DNA of 64,000 nt from Deinococcus hopiensis KR-140 (GTDB taxonomy: Bacteria; Deinococcota; Deinococci; Deinococcales; Deinococcaceae): contig NZ_FWWU01000005.1 in assembly GCF_900176165.1 (NCBI RefSeq), positions 124,001 through 188,000 of the forward strand, given 5' to 3'. The notes below the pieces were generated by a model. That model made no database searches. It was not told the origin of the DNA and saw only the letters and a program-made list of their open reading frames with translations. Of this stretch, positions 61,601-64,000 are shown in pieces. Position numbers and translations under genes: made by a program. The stretch's first letter is position 1. Each line of letters opens with the position of its first letter.

Positions 61601-64000
61601 TGTGCCGCTCGCGGCGCGGGACGTCTCCAAGCTCAAGGTGACGGTGGACGGCGACACAGCGACGCTGAAAGAAGGCGACTTTTCAATGTTCGCGCAGGGC
61701 GCGGAGAAGGACGGCTCCTTCCGCGCGCCGCTGCCGGACCTCTTCCCCATGCAGCTCAAGGTCAAGGAAGTGGCGTTCGGCCCTGCGGGCGCGGCGCTGA
61801 AAAGCGCCGTGGTGACCTCGCCCGACTACGAGGCCGCGCCCTTTACCCTGTACCTCAAGAAGCTGATCGACCAGAAGGTTCAGAAGGACCCCAAGATGCC
61901 CATGGGGCCGGACGACCTGCTCGACATCTTTTCCAATGAACTCTTTGATCAGGCGCTCAACTTCAAGAACGGCGAGAATGGTCAGCCCGTTCTCACACCC
62001 ACCCTCACGCCCGGCGGCGTGGGCCTGGGCAAGCGTGGCACCATCCTCGCGGCGGCTCGGAGCCGCCGCGCGGGGGACGAACCGCTCGCTTTTGCCCCGA
62101 ACGCGCTGACCTCGGGTGATCCCCTCCTCGCCACCGGCACGGGCTACGGCACCTTCAAGGGCGCAGGCCTGCTGGACCAGGCAGCGAAGGCCGGGGTGAA
62201 CACGGGCTACGGCATCGGCTTACCCCCGGGGACAGTGCAGGGCGGCGTGCTGAACGTGTCGACCCTCCTCGGCGCGGTGAATGTGGAAGACCTGGACCTC
62301 GTGCTGGGCAAAGGGCAGTTCGATTTCCTGCGCTTTCCCGAGCTGTACCTCGACAACCACGGCGCCCTCGTCTCGGCGCGGGTGGTCCATGGGGTGTCGC
62401 AGGCGTCCTTTCCCAGCACCGTGAACAGCAGCGGCGGCAAGCTGCACCTCGGCGACTCGGGCCTGGCGATGGACGCCACCGGCTCGGCGGCGAACAGCAT
62501 CTACCTCGACCTCGATCCCAATTCCAGCGTGCAGCCCCACGGCTACGGCGAGGGACCCACCCGCACCGGCCAGGGGCAGAGCGGGCAGGGCGGCCTCATC
62601 CAGGCGCTCTCGACGGACACGGCCGATCAGGCCACCCTCCTGCGCGAGACCTACGGGGGCGCGCCCGCCGCCGTGCGGGTGCCGGACGTGGGGCCCGCGT
62701 GGCAGGGCCTGCTGTGGCTCTCGAACAACATTCAGGTGTCGCAGATCAAGAGCCTCGATGTGCTGAAGGGCAAGGGCCAGGGCGTGAACGCCGCGCCGAT
62801 GGACGTGAACCTCAAGAAGAAGGTGCCCGTCAGCTTCGGCAAGGGCGGCTGGAACCTGAACGTGGACGCGGACGTGGCGGCGAGCAAGAACCCACCCTTC
62901 CATGACTGGGTCTTCAGCACCTCGCACATCAAGGTGGTCGTGGTGCGCTCCAACCTGCTCAGGAGCATTCAGGCGGCGAGCGTCGGGCCCCTGCCCTTCG
63001 TGGGCGGCGGCATCCTCACCGGCACGCTGGACGGCACCAAGTTTACGCCTGATCAGGCGGGCCTCACGCGCGCCTACGGGCCGGACGGCAGCTTCACGGC
63101 CACGTCTATCAACTTCAAGGACCAGGGCCCAGAGGCGGGCACCTTCCACCTCGCGGGCAGCTTCGACCTCTCGCGGGTGTCGCCGGGCCTGAAGCTGAAA
63201 TGCTCGGACCTCAAGATCAGCGCCAAACTCGGCAACATCTCCATGAGCACGTGCGACGCTGCCGCCGTCGTGGGCGAGCGAACCTTCGCGGGGACCAAGA
63301 TGACCGTCGTGCCGGCCGGGGTGAAGTTTGACAAGGACGACAAGACGGGGGAGGGGCTGCTGCTGCTGAACGGCAAGGTCAACCTCGGCGAGACCGGGCA
63401 GGCGGGCCAGAACATCACCACCCCGGCCTTCTTCGCCCTGCGCGCGAGCGCGAGCGACTACACCCTGAGCCTCCACACCGACAAGTTCGCCCAGGACGTG
63501 AAAAGCGCCGAGGGCCAGGCGCTCAACCTGGGCTTCGAGGCCCAGGACCAGAACCTGACTGGCGTGGGCGCGCAGGCCATCGGGGCGGGACCCACCGGTC
63601 TCGCCAACCAGGACATGCGCTTCGACACAGGCGAAATGAAGATCGGCGACAACTTCGCCATGCAGATCAAGGGCCTCTTCGGCCGCAGCGGCAACCAGAG
63701 CCACTGGTACGTGCTGGCAAGCGGCAAGAGCAAGGAAGGCCTCGCGTTCGGCGGCCTGAAGGTGTACGAGGTCTACGGCGGCATGGCCTACAATCTGGGC
63801 TGGAATCCCGGTGCGGGCAGTTCGATGAAGTTCAGCGACATCCAGAAAGAACCCACCGCCGCGTCCGGCCTCACGCTGGCCGCCGGGGTGGTGGGCGACC
63901 TGGGCGACTCAACGGTGGTGCACGCGGCGGCACTGGTCTTGCTCAAACCCGCCGACCTCAAGCTCGACTTCGCGGGTGACGCCTACCTGCTCGTGGACGG
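58608..64000 (+). CDS. Giant PKD-repeat surface protein, 3' end outside window
   Basis: At least 1797 aa, open to the right edge. Signal peptide-like N-terminus ('LALLLALLAFSQAAAQQ', residues ~32-48; ATG 58608 with GGGAGG 7 nt upstream). Nine PKD modules of ~80-90 residues, each with the W-G-D-G or F-G-D-G turn, at residues ~45-800 ('TLDWGDGT' repeated). From ~800 the protein becomes a series of long beta-rich segments with a Gly-rich linker ('FDFLRFPELYLDNHGALVSA', 'VPVSFGKGGWNLNVDADVAA'). Cell-surface adhesin or layer protein is likely. Follows the beta-barrel gene by 85 nt. Confidence 0.85.
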   Translation, partial: MLHRPPLPWSARSGPPLPMWLRPLDSAWRRLALLLALLAFSQAAAQQSVTLQLPSSSFVGTAVTAQMTAPGLTGGTASYTLEWGDGGRDPVTFTSPPTPQSATHVYTAPGSYTAVLRSAAGAPAATAGITVMERCQIALTPSPATPGQAVTANLSNLMTQTRAPHTLDWGDGTRVVLPLGQPTASVTKAGGYAQPGSYTVTVQTAAGDTLCSAPVAVAASAPTLGVTPVSGNVGDPFTAALGNLLAGVPYTLDWGDGTVENVSGAGTLTRIHSYAAAGTYTVKLAAVGAAPSVAVQAVTVTAPTPTLSVTPTSALVGESVTASVGNAAPGLELDWGDNASSPAGASVKHSYSAPGTYTVQLVRGGRAVPGVAPVAVTVTLNTPDFTVSPGSAPPGAPFTATLGRVVAGVTYTLDWGDGTVEGVTGSGTAARTHSYADPSVYSVKLTAPGQPPTVLTVTVTLPAPTLAVNPQTGVLPGDPVEATLDSLIAGTAYTLDWGDGTQEKVTGSGAAKRTHAYTKAGVYVVRVFAGSVSSPAVTVQVGAVSCPTLTTSETPVRLWAPVEYAFSGLPAGRTVTVDWGDGSAASTVDTGRSLEVRAKHTYAATGTFQVSLSVTAQGGAPQPLPCKLPVVVTAPQAALGVVPPNPRVGEQVALTVNGVPSGTALRVDWGDGSGPDTLTQSAEGQRLGTHVYRKDGTYVVKVNLTDGTLLGTTPVTVNVPPSTLTVTPDRAGQPSLIDLSDLVTDPGYSYSLDFGDGSSQPVANTTAAAQVKHVYAQSGVYPVTLRAQGYDFGSRVVAQGVANIGVAVGVNTFSAEVRAAAAPGQPLPGTGTPAPTPVDVAQNAQAASVVTLNVEGAGTLRVRWTWTRLDAKDAATGTPVVLDTRDVTLKAGLNTAQVTLPTTTAGRYALKVENLGNPSDPKVPPGANVSVQVVNIAGTAPPKLLLVGEGDHQFRFTILSLILLDKDKVTGAPKAFDPNNFWAKVQIEGGTLAVGSLGVPLAARDVSKLKVTVDGDTATLKEGDFSMFAQGAEKDGSFRAPLPDLFPMQLKVKEVAFGPAGAALKSAVVTSPDYEAAPFTLYLKKLIDQKVQKDPKMPMGPDDLLDIFSNELFDQALNFKNGENGQPVLTPTLTPGGVGLGKRGTILAAARSRRAGDEPLAFAPNALTSGDPLLATGTGYGTFKGAGLLDQAAKAGVNTGYGIGLPPGTVQGGVLNVSTLLGAVNVEDLDLVLGKGQFDFLRFPELYLDNHGALVSARVVHGVSQASFPSTVNSSGGKLHLGDSGLAMDATGSAANSIYLDLDPNSSVQPHGYGEGPTRTGQGQSGQGGLIQALSTDTADQATLLRETYGGAPAAVRVPDVGPAWQGLLWLSNNIQVSQIKSLDVLKGKGQGVNAAPMDVNLKKKVPVSFGKGGWNLNVDADVAASKNPPFHDWVFSTSHIKVVVVRSNLLRSIQAASVGPLPFVGGGILTGTLDGTKFTPDQAGLTRAYGPDGSFTATSINFKDQGPEAGTFHLAGSFDLSRVSPGLKLKCSDLKISAKLGNISMSTCDAAAVVGERTFAGTKMTVVPAGVKFDKDDKTGEGLLLLNGKVNLGETGQAGQNITTPAFFALRASASDYTLSLHTDKFAQDVKSAEGQALNLGFEAQDQNLTGVGAQAIGAGPTGLANQDMRFDTGEMKIGDNFAMQIKGLFGRSGNQSHWYVLASGKSKEGLAFGGLKVYEVYGGMAYNLGWNPGAGSSMKFSDIQKEPTAASGLTLAAGVVGDLGDSTVVHAAALVLLKPADLKLDFAGDAYLLVD

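Noticed and set aside
62220..63704. 494-codon open frame on the minus strand
   Set aside because: Antisense shadow of the same gene, with biased composition and no recognisable family.

Overview
The window looks like Deinococcus (or a very close relative). GC is high with strongly GC-biased third codon positions. Many genes have a TANNNT -10 box 5-7 nt before the start codon and no ribosome binding site, the leaderless layout typical of deinococci. Gene content also fits: a BTAD/AAA/TPR regulator, GAF-GGDEF and GAF proteins, a bacterial RNA ligase, several IS families and large envelope proteins. No rRNA, CRISPR array, replication origin or phage structural genes were seen.

Layout. 1-5 kb: the end of an Ig-like surface protein, then a large SARP/LuxR-like ATPase regulator. 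5.9-17.5 kb: a galactoside/galactan utilisation locus: a LacI-type repressor, two LacI-type operators, an ABC importer (binding protein and two permeases), a GH42 beta-galactosidase, galT, galK and a strong terminator. A GH53 galactanase remnant and a broken IS630 follow. An IscB/omega-RNA (HEARO) element sits between lacI and the operators. Its iscB lacks one base in a C-run and its HNH histidine is replaced by arginine. 17.5-22 kb: remnants of HD-GYP and response-regulator genes flank an intact FMN-riboswitch ribD-ribE-ribBA-ribH operon. 22-31 kb: a GAF-GGDEF protein, an exported protein, an RNA ligase with an unknown partner, an octapeptide-repeat solenoid protein, decayed genes, a 128-bp MITE and a winged-helix protein.

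31-46 kb is an accessory region: HxlR/SDR and MarR/TetX-like divergent pairs with clear operators, an LRR protein downstream of an SDR with a zinc ribbon, two tandem tRNA-like genes each followed by a hairpin, pseudogenes, IS fragments, perfect palindromes, duplicated small genes, a PfpI protein and a secreted protein with a tandem duplication. 46-56 kb: a complete IS3-family element, an autoregulated ArsR operon, EamA and AraC genes, small orphan genes, and an IS630 with a nonsense-interrupted transposase. 56-64 kb: an envelope cluster (stalk-domain protein, beta-barrel, giant PKD-repeat protein running off the window) with two copies of an 11-bp-phased direct repeat upstream.

Most interesting: the doubly altered IscB locus; a unit of strong promoter plus short hairpin transcript found twice with 35 identical bases; the tandem tRNA-like genes with an abnormal anticodon loop; the twin MarR operators wrapped around a leaderless promoter; and the phased direct repeats of the envelope cluster. 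Five genes differ from a full-length reading frame by one base, three or four of them in homopolymers, so assembly indels must be considered before calling them dead.
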